Of a stretch of DNA of 64,000 bases, positions 13,401-24,531 are shown in pieces; position 1 is the stretch's first letter, and every line of letters begins with the position of its first letter. The DNA comes from Taiwanofungus camphoratus (lineage: Eukaryota > Basidiomycota > Agaricomycetes > Polyporales > Taiwanofungaceae), in the NCBI GenBank assembly GCA_003999685.1, contig CP021226.1:2046001-2110000 (forward strand), given 5' to 3'. The notes under the pieces were generated by a model. That model was not told the DNA's origin. It worked only from the letters and a program-made list of their open reading frames with translations, and did no database searches. A program made the translations under genes and the position numbers.

Positions 13401-14313
13401 TAAGTTCCTCTGACGCACGCGCAGCTTCTTCCTTAGCCAATTGCAGTTGTTGCGAGAGCGAGTCGAGCTTGAACTGTATACAAATTAACTAGGATACCAG
13501 AGCATAGAAATTGCACATACCTTTGTCGAATTCTCCGTAGATCGAAGCTCCCTTAGTTGGCTCTCTAGTGCCTGGTGCTCGTGACGAGCCTGCTTGAGAT
13601 TTGCACGAAGAGTCTGGATCTCCTCTACAATGACATGGTAAGAATAAGCCGGAGGTGACTAGATAAACAAAATCGCCTTCTCGTTGCACGCCATCCTCCT
13701 TGAGTCTGCTCACGACTGTGATAAGATCTCGCTTCTCGCGCTCTGTATCTTCAACTCGATGCTTCAGAGTGTCGACCTCTGTTGATGAAGCTGATTGTGT
13801 CGTCGAAAGAGTGGTGATCTGAGCTTGCAAAGTAGCTCGTGAAACAGCTGATAGAGATTATTGAAAACCTGTCAAAACGCGTGTGCGGCACTACGCACCC
13901 AGCTCCTCCTTCTCTTGCTTAACATGTTCTAGCTCCTTTCGCACACTCTCCAGCGAGCTCTCCAGTTCTGCAGTTGAAGACTCTCGATCTTGCAACGCCT
14001 GATCCAGCTCAATATCCTTGCGCTCGATCTCAGCACGCGCGTCCTCCAACTCTCTCTGGGTGGCGTCGGACTCCGAAGCGTGACCGACGATCAGCCTATA
14101 CATAGAGAGTATGGCATCAGGCGACGGTGAAAACAAGTTGATGTCCGGAAGGAGTTGTGATAAAGCGTTCGAGTCAAGATCCTCCGGGACAAGAACAGTG
14201 ATTGTGGCATTAGCTAGGGCAGGCGAGTTTTCTCTCGTGGAGGTTTCCTGCACAACGGCAGCTTCGGCGGCCGCAGCAGCGGCCGCCTTGCTTTTTCTGC
14301 GCGTTTTCATCAT
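7420..14313 (-). CDS. MLP1: Nuclear basket protein, TPR/Mlp1 family
   Basis: A very long coiled-coil protein of roughly 2,000 residues is encoded on the minus strand across many exons with short introns. Heptad-rich Glu/Lys/Gln/Leu sequence runs through almost the whole length. The family signature (NNLVLFRSIPQLQEQNQ followed by RLLKIVRELGSKME) lies at about 12210-12310 and matches the conserved region of vertebrate TPR and yeast Mlp1/2. The C-terminus after about 7900 is not coiled: it is Ala/Gly/Arg-rich with RGRG and GTAATGRGG stretches and a basic KRTREE...KRLK element that may be a nuclear localisation signal. In this family the protein forms the nuclear basket filaments and takes part in mRNA quality control and export. 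I chose the ATG at 14313 (MMKTRRKSK); the open frame continues upstream to 14412 but has no ATG there. The start is the least certain part. Confidence 0.88.
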
Positions 14314-14636
14314 CTGAACTGGGCCAGGTGAATAGCCTGGGTGGTTAGGATTGTGAAGGCCAACGCCGCGGGGAACGATGAATGACAACGGTTGTTTACG
14401 ATTGTTGCCCAAAGGCCCCTAAATCAAACACAACCAAAGTTAATCACGTGGTTGATTCATTGTTGCTATTCTACATTTGGTAGTCATGTAGGCGTTCTCG
14501 TCGTCGGCTTTTCCTTGCTCTCTTTTGATGTCGTTTACTCCCTGTTAAGTTTCGCACTGATCAACGTTATTTGGTCTTTTATTTGAGTATCATTTCCCTC
14601 ATTCTGCCCATTTTTGTCGTATCGGTTTAGATCGGC
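14314..14636. promoter_or_regulatory. Divergent promoter region between MLP1 and MOB2 genes
   Basis: The two genes start on opposite strands about 320 bases apart, so this segment must hold both promoters. A CACGTG E-box lies at 14445-14450 inside a partly palindromic context (AATCACGTGGTTGATT). No TATA box is evident. The part near 14314-14412 is open in the MLP1 frame and may be its 5' leader. The regulatory reading is inference. Confidence 0.4.
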
Positions 14637-15639
14637 ATGTCGTTCTTCAACTCCTTAGGGTAAGACAACAACATTATTCGTGTTGTTATCTCATGAGAAT
14701 TTAGTTTTTCATTCCTCAGACGCTCAATGCAGCGCGCTCCGCGTCCTCCCAAACGTTCCACGACACCTACATCATCATCGTTCCCTTCCACTGAGTCATT
14801 ACCCGGTACACCGACGACTCCGTCGGTGCCTAAGCCACTGTACTTGTGCAGTCCTTTCGTGGAGGCCGCGTTAGTGAAAGGTAACTTCAAGCACATTGTG
14901 ATGCTACCGAAATACGCGGACGTCATGGAGTGGGTTGCCGTCAACAGTATGTACCTCAGTGCCTTTCCGTCTGTCGGGCACGCTATGACACGCTCCGCGA
15001 TGCACTCGCATTACGAACGTCTTCCTCCAGTCTTTGATTTTTATCAGAATCTCAACCAGTTCTACGGCGTGCTTGCCGAATGCTGCACACAACAGTCATG
15101 TCCGACGATGAGCGCCGGCCCGACGTACGTCAATTGTCGCGTTTTCGTAAATTGTTCAGTGCTTATGGTGCATATTTGTCTCAGGTTGAATTACACGTGG
15201 ATCAATCAGGATCGAAAGAGTGTACAATTACCGGCCCCCACATACATCGATTATGTGATGACATGGGTACAGAACCTACTGGACGACGAGAACGTGTTCC
15301 CTACGAAGTCCGGTACGTGCTTAAGCAAACTGTCATAATCTTTCTTACGCATACTTATGATTTTTAGGTCGCGATTTTTCTCAGACGTTCCCTTCCACCG
15401 TCAAACACGTATATCGGCAGCTCCTACGCGTCTTCGCGCATCTATACCACTCGCACTATCCCCAGATCCTCCACCTGCGGAGCGAGCCGCACTTCAATTC
15501 GCTGTTTGCCCATTTCCTCGCCTTCGGGAAGGAGTACGAGTTGCTAGATCTGAAAGACGTGAAGGGCCAGTCCGGCGCTCCGGTCGGCATCGGAGCGCTT
15601 TGGGAACGTTGGAAGGAGATGGGCATCCTGGAGTCGTGA
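14637..15639 (+). CDS. MOB2: MOB2 homologue, NDR kinase activator
   Basis: A Mob1/phocein domain protein of about 245 residues in five exons. The first exon is short (14637-14659, MSFFNSLG) and joins to RSMQRAPRPPKR at 14720. The domain core is clear: KPLYLCSPFVEAALVKGNF, IVMLPKYADVMEWVAVN, FYGVLAECC, SCPTMSAGP, YIDYVMTWVQNLLDDE, FAHLYHSHY and SEPHFNSLFAHFLAFG. The Cys pair (ECC and SC) and the His pair (HLYHSHY) are the family's zinc ligands. The LVKGNF and LLDDENVFPTKS wording fits Mob2 rather than Mob1. Mob2 proteins bind and activate NDR kinases such as Orb6/Cbk1 in cell polarity and morphogenesis. The stop is the TGA at 15637. The Ser/Thr/Pro-rich N-terminus is a likely phosphorylation target. 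Confidence 0.93.
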
Positions 15640-16149
15640 GAAGGTGCACGCCATGACCGTGACGCACGGAAGGCCGTCAGAGCGCGACGAATCAGTGCTG
15701 CGAGCAGACATCCACTCCCAGAAACCAGGGAGTATCAGGTATCGTATAGGATGGACAACATCGGAGGCGGCAGGTTCGCCATATACCATGTATCAATCAT
15801 GTTTTTAGGTTTGCTTTATTGCGCGTATCACAATGGCATAGTCGATTTGACGGTACTCTTTCCTCACGTAACGCGACTCAAGCCAGTCTTTGATATTGCA
15901 GCCACTTCTCTGCAGATGTTTCTCAGCTTGACTATCATTTCTCCTTTCCATGATGGGCTTCACAATTAGCGCCGATTTCGTACTTCATGACTGAACCGGC
16001 TGCATAACAGCCCATGAGCTGCGCAGGATGTGCTTCCAGATGATTTGGATTACGTCAAAAAGTGCCTGCGTTGGTAACAGATGCTTTGATTCTCACGCAC
16101 ATGTCCATTTGTCCATCTACCATCTTCTCTTAAATAATCAAACATAATG
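15640..16149. other. Intergenic, no gene recognised
   Basis: This is the sequence after the MOB2 stop and before the inverted unit at 16150. The frame at 15751-15969 is short and lacks support. The MOB2 3' untranslated region presumably lies here. Confidence 0.4.
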
Positions 16150-16231
16150 TGCACATAAATGGAAGGGTTATAAGACGAAGATCTCATGACACAGTCAACA
16201 TAATGATAGCTAGACGAATGTAATAAGCGAT

Positions 16232-16872
16232 TCAACATAGTGTTCTAAAACTCTGTGTCATTGTTATGCATCCAACGACCCCGAAGGTTTTTGCCCAAAG
16301 ACTTCGAATAAATAGAGAGAAGGCGCTATACATGTGCAATATCGACGTTCTGGTCAATGCTACAAACAAAAAACTTACGTGCATCCGCAAGTTTTCTAAC
16401 ATGATACTTTCAGCAAACCTGCTGTCCTGAACACTGGCGGATGTGATCAACATATCGCGACAGCCGCTCGAGACGCTCCTGTGTCTTGAGCACATGAAGC
16501 TAACATGAGCTTGCCGTGATGACCATTTGTTGCAGGGCAGGCGATATACAGAAGTCCCATGAGAAATATTATTAATGGAGTTGATAATGAAGGACCGAAG
16601 GGGAATTGTAGTGAATATCCCACGCCGGATGGCTTCTATGTCTACTAACACGGCCAGAACTGGTGCCGCATAAAAAGGTAGAATCCTCTTGAGTGAAAGA
16701 CTGGTGGGGTCCGAACAGGTGAAGAAGGAGCTTCTGGGGATCCCGATTCTTGGAGGGGATCGAGATCCCAAGTGAGATAATGCAGGATCAACTGAACTGG
16801 AGTAGCAGGTAAAGTGAAGGCCGAAGACGAAGATTTTGCTACGCATTCTCGCCATTGATCTACGTTCAACAT
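16232..16872 (-). pseudogene. Short gene remnant within inverted copy A
   Basis: The ATG at 16872 opens a 75-codon frame beginning MLNVDQWREC, the counterpart of MLIIDQWREC at 20667. Beyond that, similarity to the other copy moves between frames: one frame gives IPSKNRDPQKLLLHLFG (plus copy: LPSYKDTHPKMLPLRLLG) and another gives LHVLKTQERLERLSRYVDH (plus copy: LHVLKTRERLERASRYVDH). Either introns or frame-breaking changes must lie between. Because no single splice plan kept everything open, I list it as a likely pseudogene. I do not recognise the family. Confidence 0.35.
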
Positions 16873-17030
16873 TATGAGCTGGAGTGACTCTTGGTGGTTC
16901 AGTTTATGTATATTGAAAACTAGATGCCAATGTCATGGACTTACTAGAGACTAATCATTGACCAGACGAACCAGTGTTTGCGATGCTACTTCTCAGAACA
17001 CTTGATGTCGAACGTTGATGAACTGAATGC

Positions 17031-17037
17031 TTTTATA
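17031..17037 (-). promoter_or_regulatory. TATA box of inverted copy A
   Basis: TATAAAA on the minus strand, about 160 bases upstream of the ATG at 16872. It is followed by CATTCAG and then GTTCGACATCAAGTG, which correspond to the matching elements of the other copy at 20492. Confidence 0.45.
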
Positions 17038-17360
17038 TCTATGGGTAGAAAGTGTCGTAACACCAATCATATCCTGCATTCCCATGTCATAGCGGTAAGC
17101 AGATAGGTGATGTGCTCTGACTCGTGTCCGTCTGGTCTTCTCTCTGGCCGTCAAGTTCTCTCTAGCCTTCTGGCTTGCCCTCTGACCATTTCACTGGGAG
17201 CTATCTAGGTCAACGATCCAAGTACGTAACGTGGATGAGCATCCACAGTTCCCAATGGAGTAGACCTCAACACAGGGTTATAGCACTGTATGTACATTGG
17301 CAAAACTTGCTTGTGAGGTGCTTGAGATTTACAACCGGCAACATGCATGTGGGCGGCTGA

Positions 17361-18013
17361 TGAGCACCAGTCTCTCTCGCGATCGTCCCTCTTAGACTGT
17401 GTAGGATGATTAAGTACTCACAAACTGGGTTGTTTTTGGAAGTAGTTTCTGGGTTTGACGTTCTGTCCTTATGGGGTTAGCCGTATGGTAGAGGGAGGTT
17501 CAGAAAATGATATCCCAGCATCGAGCAGGAGATCTTGTAGTGGTCCTACCCGTCTTAGGCTCAGACTTCCGACGGAGGTGTGGATATATTACCCGCGGCT
17601 GACTCTTATATACACGAAAAGTTTTTTTGCCTATGGGTTTTTCTCTTTGAGCATCCAGCTTCTGACCAGATAAAGGGTTTATAGCACCTGGAATTAGTGT
17701 CTTACAGCATAGTCATTTGTAGATGGGGGGGCTGGAGCTGAGTTACACAATGACCCTGATCGATGTCGTACTGTACAGTGACCGAATGTACTCTCTTCAT
17801 CTGTTGTTCATAAGCGGGTGTGCATAATCTCCCCAGGTAGACTAGGTATTTCCTTCAACCTTCGTGCCTCAGGAACTGGCAGCTGCCATACTGTCCATTG
17901 CACCATACACGTGCTCACAATAGAAATATCTACTTTGTGCCCATTTCGGGTAGCTACGCACGCAAATTGGACTCGGGAATCACTCAACTGCGTCGCAGGA
18001 CTTGAACGCAGAC
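17361..18013. other. Intergenic, upstream of the WD40 gene
   Basis: No reading frame here shows coding character. It contains the upstream ends of copy A on one strand and of the DCAF4-like gene on the other. A G-run sits at about 17725. Confidence 0.4.
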
Positions 18014-19920
18014 ATGCCGCGCGATCTGCCCGGGCTGTACTGGGACGACGAGCGCAAGCGCTACTTCTCCCTATCCTCCAGGCCCGCATCACCGACCAAG
18101 GCTCCACCCGCAGCCCCTGGTCCGGCGTCACAGCACGAGCACGATGCACAGGTGCATGCAGAGCGGCCCGTGCGCGCATCGGATCCGGACGGGCACCATG
18201 CAAAGCGGAGGCGCGTGTACGGCGTCGAGGACTCGGACGTGGCGGGCATGATGTGGCGCGCGTCGGAGAGGACGCGGGCGTCGGCCTCGAGTGTGCGGAT
18301 GAGCAGCAGTGCACAGTGAGGCTTTTCACGCTGGCAGTGCGACTGCGAGGCGGCGCTGGCTGACGACTGATGGCTGGGGCGCAGCGACATCCTGGGGGCG
18401 AACATCGCGTGCACCGCGCGCGGGTGCAGCTATTACATCGCGGACGCGGACGTGACGGCGTTCCTCTCAACCGTATGTGCCCGCCATCTGCGTTCATCTC
18501 GTCAGCTGTATGAGTGACACTGATCGAACGGGCCAATAGTTCGACTCGTCGCACGACGGCGGGCCGTTCCAAGTCATGGCGGGCGACGCGCAGGGCTGGC
18601 TGCACTCCTTCTGCGGCATCGCCGATCACGCCACGCGTGCACGAGAGTTCAGTCTAGCGTCCTCGGTGTGTACTCGCTAAATGCCTAAGTGTACGCTCCC
18701 GTGAGCCATCTCGATGCCCGCAGATCTCTTCCATCTGCATGAGCGGGACACGATGCGTGTGCGTTCAAATTCTCCACAAGTGCCGATCGGGACCACATTC
18801 CCCGTCTGACATGCTTGTGTCTTTAGCGCCGTATCCTTTGGACCGCCTTGCAAGATCGTCGTGGGGGACTTGGAGCCAACAGAGTACGCGGCACGTCCTC
18901 GACAGCGGGAGTAAGCACCAGCGCGCTCATTTTCATCTAGGACATGGACCATCCTCAGCCTCCCGAAGGAGATCTGCCACGACGTCTGGGCGGCGCATCT
19001 GTTGGGTCGCAGCCTCGCGCTCGGTAAGAGGGTGCACTGCGTCCCGCCCGTGTTTTGCTCACCTCAGACAAGGCGCCGCAAAAAGGGCGATCCGTCTTCC
19101 CGACATCGATATCGGGACGGGCTTCCAAACATTCGACGCCAGGAGCGACGTGCTAGTCGTCCATCAGGAAGAAGTGAGTGTTGCATCTTCAGGGCATCGC
19201 TCATCTCCTACCCGTCATTGACACGAGTAGCATCTTATCTACACAGGTGCCCGTAATGGCTGCATCGGCCGCTTCGACACCCGCGTCGACAGCCACAACA
19301 TGCAGGAGTTGTTGGCCGGAAGGTTCGAGCAGACGACAAGCTCGATCACACATCTCAGTATAGTTCTGGAGTGGCAACTTCTCGTGAGCACCATACGCGG
19401 GGACGTCAGTGTTTTATGATATATTATTCGTCGTGTGTGGCCCCTGATTGCAGGCACAGCTGGAAACACACGATCTACGATTCCTGCGCAACGCGACCCC
19501 CGTGCTGCAATTTCCGGGACACGTCAACTCGTACACGACCAAACTGGTATGATCTGCACCCGCCGGCCCCATCCCGCAGTCCGGCACCCTCACTGACCGC
19601 GTCTCGTCACTCACCAGGGCCTCGCTGTCAACCCAGCACAAGACTTCCTCTTCGCCAGCGGCCAGGATCGCCGCGTGCGCGTCTGGTCGCTGCGCACCGG
19701 CCGGCCGCTCCGTCCGCCACCACAGTCGTCGCGCCCGTCGCGTCTATGGGTGCACGCGTTGCCCGGATCCCTGGAGACCGACCAGCTGTTCAGCAAGGAG
19801 TTCGACGCGCCCGTCGCCGCGCTGCAGGTGACGCAGAGCGAGAAGGGGGCGTGCCTCTGGGCCGCTGCTGCCGGCGAGCTGCACCGGTATCATCTGGGCC
19901 AGCTGGGCGGGCTCGCGTGA
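18014..19920 (+). CDS. DCAF4-like WD40 repeat protein
   Basis: The ATG at 18014 gives MPRDLPGLYWDDERKRYFSL, the typical opening of DCAF4/WDR21 proteins. Exons traced include SAHDILGANIACTARGCSYY, FDSSHDGGPFQVMAGDAQGW, AVSFGPPCKIVVGDLEP, TWTILSLPKEICHDVW, then LGAAKRAIRLPDIDIGTGFQ (acceptor ACAAG at 19071), HLIYTGARNGCIGRFDTR, LETHDLRFLRNATPVLQFPG, and HVNSYTTKLGLAVNPAQDFL leading to ASGQDRRVRVWSLRTGRPL. The stop is the TGA at 19918. With these junctions the frame is open throughout. Family members are substrate receptors for the CUL4-DDB1 ubiquitin ligase; that role here is inferred. The gene lies between two inverted repeats. Introns are short, one about 30 bases, so that junction is uncertain. 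Confidence 0.8.
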
Positions 19921-20491
19921 GCCCGTGCTTGTCGCCGGGGCAGGCGCGAGTGTGCATTGGGGCTGTTCAAGGCAGACTGAAGAGGTGTGTGGTGGGAGCG
20001 GAGCGTTGTGACGGCGATCTCACTATTGGGAGTCTGACTGGCTTACAGTGTCCTACATCGTTGCACTTTGTACATTCACGGCTTGATTATTAGAACCCCT
20101 GTTCCAAGGACCCAAAGGACAGCCAATTTTGTGAGTAGTCATTCCACAGAGTCTAAGAGAGACGTAAGACTAAGACTGGTGTCCATCGGTTGCCCACGTG
20201 GGTGTTGTCGGTTGTAAGTAAATCTTATGGACAATCACTGAAATTTGCAAGGTTTGCCAACAGGGTTGTTAGCCTGCGACCTTGTGTTCGCCGTCGACGG
20301 CTGAGGTATGACTGCTTACTTACTCTGTTGGGAAACGTTGATGCTCATCCAGATTATGTACTTAGGCCGCTAATCTGGATAGGTCCCAGCAACATTTTTA
20401 GAGACTGCCAGAGTGATTGCCAGAGACTCAGAGATGGCTATGACCTGTGAATGCACGATATGATTAATGCTGCGACACCTTTCAACCTCTA

Positions 20492-20497
20492 TATAAA
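20492..20497 (+). promoter_or_regulatory. TATA box of inverted copy B
   Basis: TATAAA within CTATATAAAGGCATTCAC, about 170 bases before the ATG at 20667. The surrounding promoter sequence is shared with copy A. Conservation of a TATA box and of a leader splice donor at 20581 suggests both copies derive from a once expressed gene. Confidence 0.45.
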
Positions 20498-20666
20498 GGC
20501 ATTCACGCTGGGGTAGTCACCGTTCGACGCCAAGTGCTCTGAGTAGCCCCGCGAATAGTTCGTTCAGTCATCGGGTAGTCTCTGGTAAGTCCATGACCTT
20601 CGCATTTAGATATAACTTGAACTGAACCACTACAGTAGCAGTGCAGCAACCCCGGGCCAGCTCACG

Positions 20667-21228
20667 ATGCTGATTATCGACCAATGGCGGGAATGTGCTG
20701 GTGAGGCTTGGTCTTTAACTTCATCAGCTATTCTAGCTCATTCTTCAGCCGATGCCGCTTTGACAAATATACATCCTCAACGTCCTGTGACCTCGTTTCC
20801 CCTGACTTCAAGCTCCCGTCCTACAAGGATACGCATCCCAAGATGCTCCCTCTTCGCTTACTGGGAATTTATCATGGTCTCTCGCAGAATAGGATTCTGC
20901 CGTTAGTTCCGGCCCTAGACTCGGAACGTATCCAGGGCGGGATGTTCGCCGTGAATCCCTTTCTGCCCTTTCCTGCTGGCTCACGTTCTAACAATATTTC
21001 TCACAGGATTTCTGCTCATCGCCTGCCCTGGGTGCGGATCATGTTTCAGCGGTTTGTGCCACTGCCACGCGTGATCTCCTCCACGCTGCAGCTTATACCG
21101 CGGAACAACGCTACCAACCAACACAAGGTCATCGAGGCAAGCCCGCATAAGCTTCATGTGCTCAAGACACGGGAGCGTCTCGAGCGGGCGTCGCGGTATG
21201 TCGATCATGTCTACCGACGTGTAGGATA
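20667..21228 (+). CDS. Hypothetical gene within inverted copy B
   Basis: The ATG at 20667 opens MLIIDQWREC. A GTGAGG donor at about 20701 and CAG acceptor near 20746 could splice the start to a second exon. A second open frame, 20708-21229, contains FKLPSYKDTHPKMLPLRLLG, ILPLVPALDSERIQGGMF and, at its end, HKLHVLKTRERLERASRYVD before a TAG. Several of these peptides are also recognisable in copy A, so the frame was probably under selection at some time. I do not know the family and cannot fix the exon plan. Similarity to copy A continues past this stop, so the true 3' end may be further on. Confidence 0.35.
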
Positions 21229-21500
21229 GCAGGGTGTTTGCTCAGAAGGACACTTGCGAGAAGCCTTGCGAGGATACGCGTAAGTGGTCTGTAGCATCGG
21301 ACCGCTGACTTGCACAAATATGGTGCCTCTCGATCCCTCCGAAGTCGTTAAGCGGACGGAACGGGAACCCTGGGGATTGATGCGTCAATGGATGCATGAC
21401 GATGACACAGAGTGTCGGGACACTGCGTTGAACCGCTCGTCACGCTCGTCTCGTCGTTACGTTGGATGGGTTCCCCACTATGGGATCTTCGTCTGTTGAA

Positions 21501-23925
21501 TCTGTAGCTGTCGCGCACTCGTGCACTCGTTGCACACCACGCGTGCAAAGTAAGATCTGAGTTTTCCTGATGTGTGGGGATGGGAGAAGTAGCGCTTGCA
21601 CTTGTCATCCTAGCACAGGCCAGGCAGATCAGGCAGCATCCCCTGCCACCTGCATTGCAGTTTATCTGAGTCCCCAGCAGTATTACTTGATGTCGTACTG
21701 TATTACAGATGCCGTAAGATGTCCAATAACATGTAATGCGGTAGCAGCTAAATGCACTCCTCCATGGTTCTCAGACCCAATTGTATGCAATCTTTTTGTG
21801 GCCTGTGGGTTTGTAAGGAAAACCCCAGTTTTGCTTATGTAGCTTATTGTCTTGTCAACAAGTCAAAGACTCAAATTCAACATAAGACAATCAGGCAATT
21901 ATTGATGTCTTCTGAAAATCATCTCAAGAAGAAGAAAAAACTCCATGAAAATAATTCATTGAGCCAGCATTGTCATGCAAAAGTAGGGTTTCCCTGATGA
22001 TGTGCAAGAGACGCAGACTTTCCGAGTGGCAGCGCGCTCGTCGACCCGATTGGCTCTCGAATCACGGTCACGCGACTGACGTCTGCGGCGTCGCCGGCCT
22101 CGACCCAATCGCAGGTTTTCCATTTTATCCGGCCCACCGCTCAGGCTATTCCATCCAAGTCCTACCCTCAAACAGCAGGCTCCCCGCCCACCCGCACCCG
22201 TCGACAGGCACCGACCCCTCGCGCGCAAAGAACAAAACAAAACAGAACAGAACGAAGAAAAAAAAATCGGCGCCTTGTGTGCCCGTGACTCGGAGGCGTG
22301 TGCGCGCGCTGGGACGATTCTCAACCCATTGACTTAATTTTAGTTTATGTAAGCGCGATGGGCAGCGGGCAGCGGGGCCCTTGTTCTCGGGTTCTCTGTG
22401 GTCGTTCGGTGGGTATGTGATGGGTTCTCGTGCTGATGCGTGTGCGCCCGAGATGTGCGGCCGTCGGATGGCGCGGCGGGCGCAGCATACCGCCTTCGTT
22501 GCAAGGCAGGCCGCTGCGCTCCGCGCCCCCGAGGCCCCGCTGGCGCTGCGTGATGCACATGGCTCACGGTCGATGGGCTCGTCGGAGGCACACCTGCGCT
22601 CCGGACGCGGGGGGGACGAGTCCGTGCGCACTTCGTACGGTGTCATTGACGAGCAGCGTACGTAACGCGAGCTGCCTCGGTGTTCTGGATGGTCCTTCGC
22701 GAAGAGACGACGCGGGCGTCCGGGCGGTCATGCACTCGTAATGCGTGCGTCTTGTTTGGTCTCTGCGTTCTAGTGCTCTTCCATCGAACCACCTTACTCT
22801 GCTGGCCCGGTCGGAGAACCAGTCGTGAGAGCGTGACCACCAAGTACGTGTTTTTCCTTTGGTTACTGAGAAGACGAAGTGTGTGGTATGTAGGTATGGT
22901 GTTCTTGCAGCGCTCCTGGTCTCAGATGTCAGAGAAAGGATGCAAGCCGGGGGCAGTCAGATCCCCCGACGTCGATCCATCGAATGAGGCCGGACATCCA
23001 AGTCAAGGCATCGACTTCCACACGCGGTGCCGCCAAAGTAGCGTTTTCTCGCGCGAACACAGTCTATTGCGAATCCACGGCGATATTACCTACTGTTCAC
23101 ATAGCCGCACTGCATTGCATAACGCGTACGTTTCTGCGAACGGTTCCGCCGGTGCCTGGCGCGACGTCCCATTCAGCGGGCGTGAATGCTGAGCTTGCAT
23201 GACGGACGTGATTGGTGTTCGTGCGCGTAAATGGACGCTTCTGTCGACACAAGCTTGAAGCCTGATATATGATCTCTCACGGTCATCACCGCGGTCTCTG
23301 TCAGCGTTGCATCAGCGTGTCGACGCCCGGATCAGACCGACGACGCCTGTTGTCTTTCTTGAGAGGCCAACAGCAGCGGGGAGCCGATGGATGGCGTCGA
23401 CGCGCAGATCGGCCGGTGTGAGGTGTGAGGGCACTGGGCCTGAAGGAACAGGCGGGGAGTTGAAAGTGAGCCGGGGCCCAGGCCCAGGCCCAGCTGCGAG
23501 CGAAGGAGGGCGGACGCTGGAAAAACGCTGAAATCGGGGGTGATGATCCTCGCCCGGGCGGGGTTGAAAATTTTATTGCGCAGATCTCAGATAGGCACAC
23601 AATGGCTGGTGAGAAAATTGGACTGCGGGTGGGCTTGGGATGCTGGGCGTAAGACATCGACAGCCCGGGGGCAAGCAGACAGACTTGGACGTCGAGCGCG
23701 ACGGTGAGGACGACGGCGAGGTGCCTCGGCGTGCAGCATGCGGGGAGAGAGCGGGGATTGCCGCGTAAGGGCGAGAAAACGGCGACGCGCGGTGTTCAAT
23801 TTATTTATCATTTTACACTCTGCAAGCCAACGACCACAGGCAGCTGTGTTCGCCTTTGGAAATTTGTTCCTCCTGATTTGCCTTCCCCCGCCCCCGCCAT
23901 TGCCATTCCATAGTCGCATTGGACA
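21501..23925. other. Gene-poor stretch with AT-rich island
   Basis: About 21720-21970 is AT-rich with A-runs (AAGAAGAAGAAAAAA) and only a low-complexity frame. The frame at 22420-22665 (MGSRADACAPEMCGRR...) is CG-rich, but I found no matching exons around it. The parts at 22680-23200 have CG-rich frames without recognisable domains. An A-rich tract lies at about 22225-22268. From about 23300 to 23925 the sequence may be the promoter and leader of the RA-PH gene. No gene can be supported. Confidence 0.4.
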
Positions 23926-24210
23926 ATGGAACTCTTCGCGGAACTTGAGAACAACAAGGTCCCCCACCACAGGACACCTCTCTCCGTCCTACCGCCATCT
24001 GCCCTCTTCGCACGCAGTCTCCGCGTTGCACAGGCGCCAGATCACTGCACACGCCCCTGTGAAGACAGGCCCTGCGCCGTGATTGTCCATCCGTCCGCCC
24101 GTCTCGGCGACGACGCCACCATCGTCGACACCCTGGTTGTGGATCAGCTCCTGCGCGACTGCCTGGGGATCAACTTTAAGGTTGAACAGCTCGTCAATTC
24201 CATGCCACCG
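23926..24210 (+). CDS. Short frame upstream of the RA-PH gene (first exon or separate small gene)
   Basis: An ATG at 23926 opens 95 codons ending exactly at a good donor (CCACCG|GTAAGC at 24211). The second half (DDATIVDTLVVDQLLRDCLG) looks protein-like, while the first half does not. It could be an upstream exon of the RA-PH gene, an upstream ORF, or chance. About 320 bases of pyrimidine-rich sequence separate it from the ATG at 24532. I do not recognise it. Confidence 0.25.
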
Positions 24211-24531
24211 GTAAGCTCCTTGTTTGCATTTTTACGTACCCCCTCCCCGTGATCTGCGGCGGAGCTTATTTAGACGCAATATTACGCGCCCCGGTCCTCG
24301 AGCTCGCCTGCGCAGGGCACACATATACACACGCACCACGCCGGCGTCAGTCGCCCACGCGTCCGTCTCTGCACGCCTGCACAATGTGCCTCTCCCTGCC
24401 CGCGCTCACAGTCTTTCTTTCAGCTTCCCTCTCCTCCTGACACCCTCTCCCCGAGCATCGCTTCAGATACCTGCCCCTCTCCCATACCAATACCACTGCC
24501 AATACCACACCAACACCACCCTGGCCCCGCC

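Larger units (their letters stand above)
16150..17360 (-). repeat. Inverted diverged duplicate, copy A (AT-shifted)
   Basis: Read on the minus strand, this segment aligns by eye with 20190-21500 on the plus strand over its whole length. Matching blocks are the far upstream GCCCAC..TG..GTTG.CGGTTGTAA, then GGGAA..GT.GATGCTCATCC, the TATA region, the leader donor TAGTCTCTAGTAAGTCCATG, the ATG followed by a GA(C/T)CAATGGCG block, the block CTTCATGTGCTCAAGACAC, and a downstream block with AATGACACAGAGT. Many CG sites of copy B appear as TG or CA here. The two copies flank the WD40 gene. They are probably an old duplication of a small gene with its promoter. Confidence 0.65.
20190..21500 (+). repeat. 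Inverted diverged duplicate, copy B (CG-retaining)
   Basis: This is the plus-strand partner of 16150-17360. It keeps the same order of blocks: upstream GATGCTCATCC, TATA box, GTTCGACGCCAAGTG, leader donor TCTCTGGTAAGTCCATGACC, the ATG at 20667, the block AAGCTTCATGTGCTCAAGAC, and the tail block with GATGACACAGAGTGTCGGGA. CG dinucleotides are much more frequent here than in copy A. Similarity fades after about 21500. Confidence 0.65.

Noticed and set aside
14313-14412. N-terminal extension of the TPR-like protein to 14412
   Set aside because: The frame is open, but the codon at 14412 is TTG, not ATG, and no ATG lies above 14313 in the frame. It was treated as leader.
19060-19090. Apparent frameshift in the DCAF4-like gene
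   Set aside because: Using the acceptor ACAAG at 19071 instead of TCAG a few bases earlier restores one frame (LGAAKRAIRLPD).
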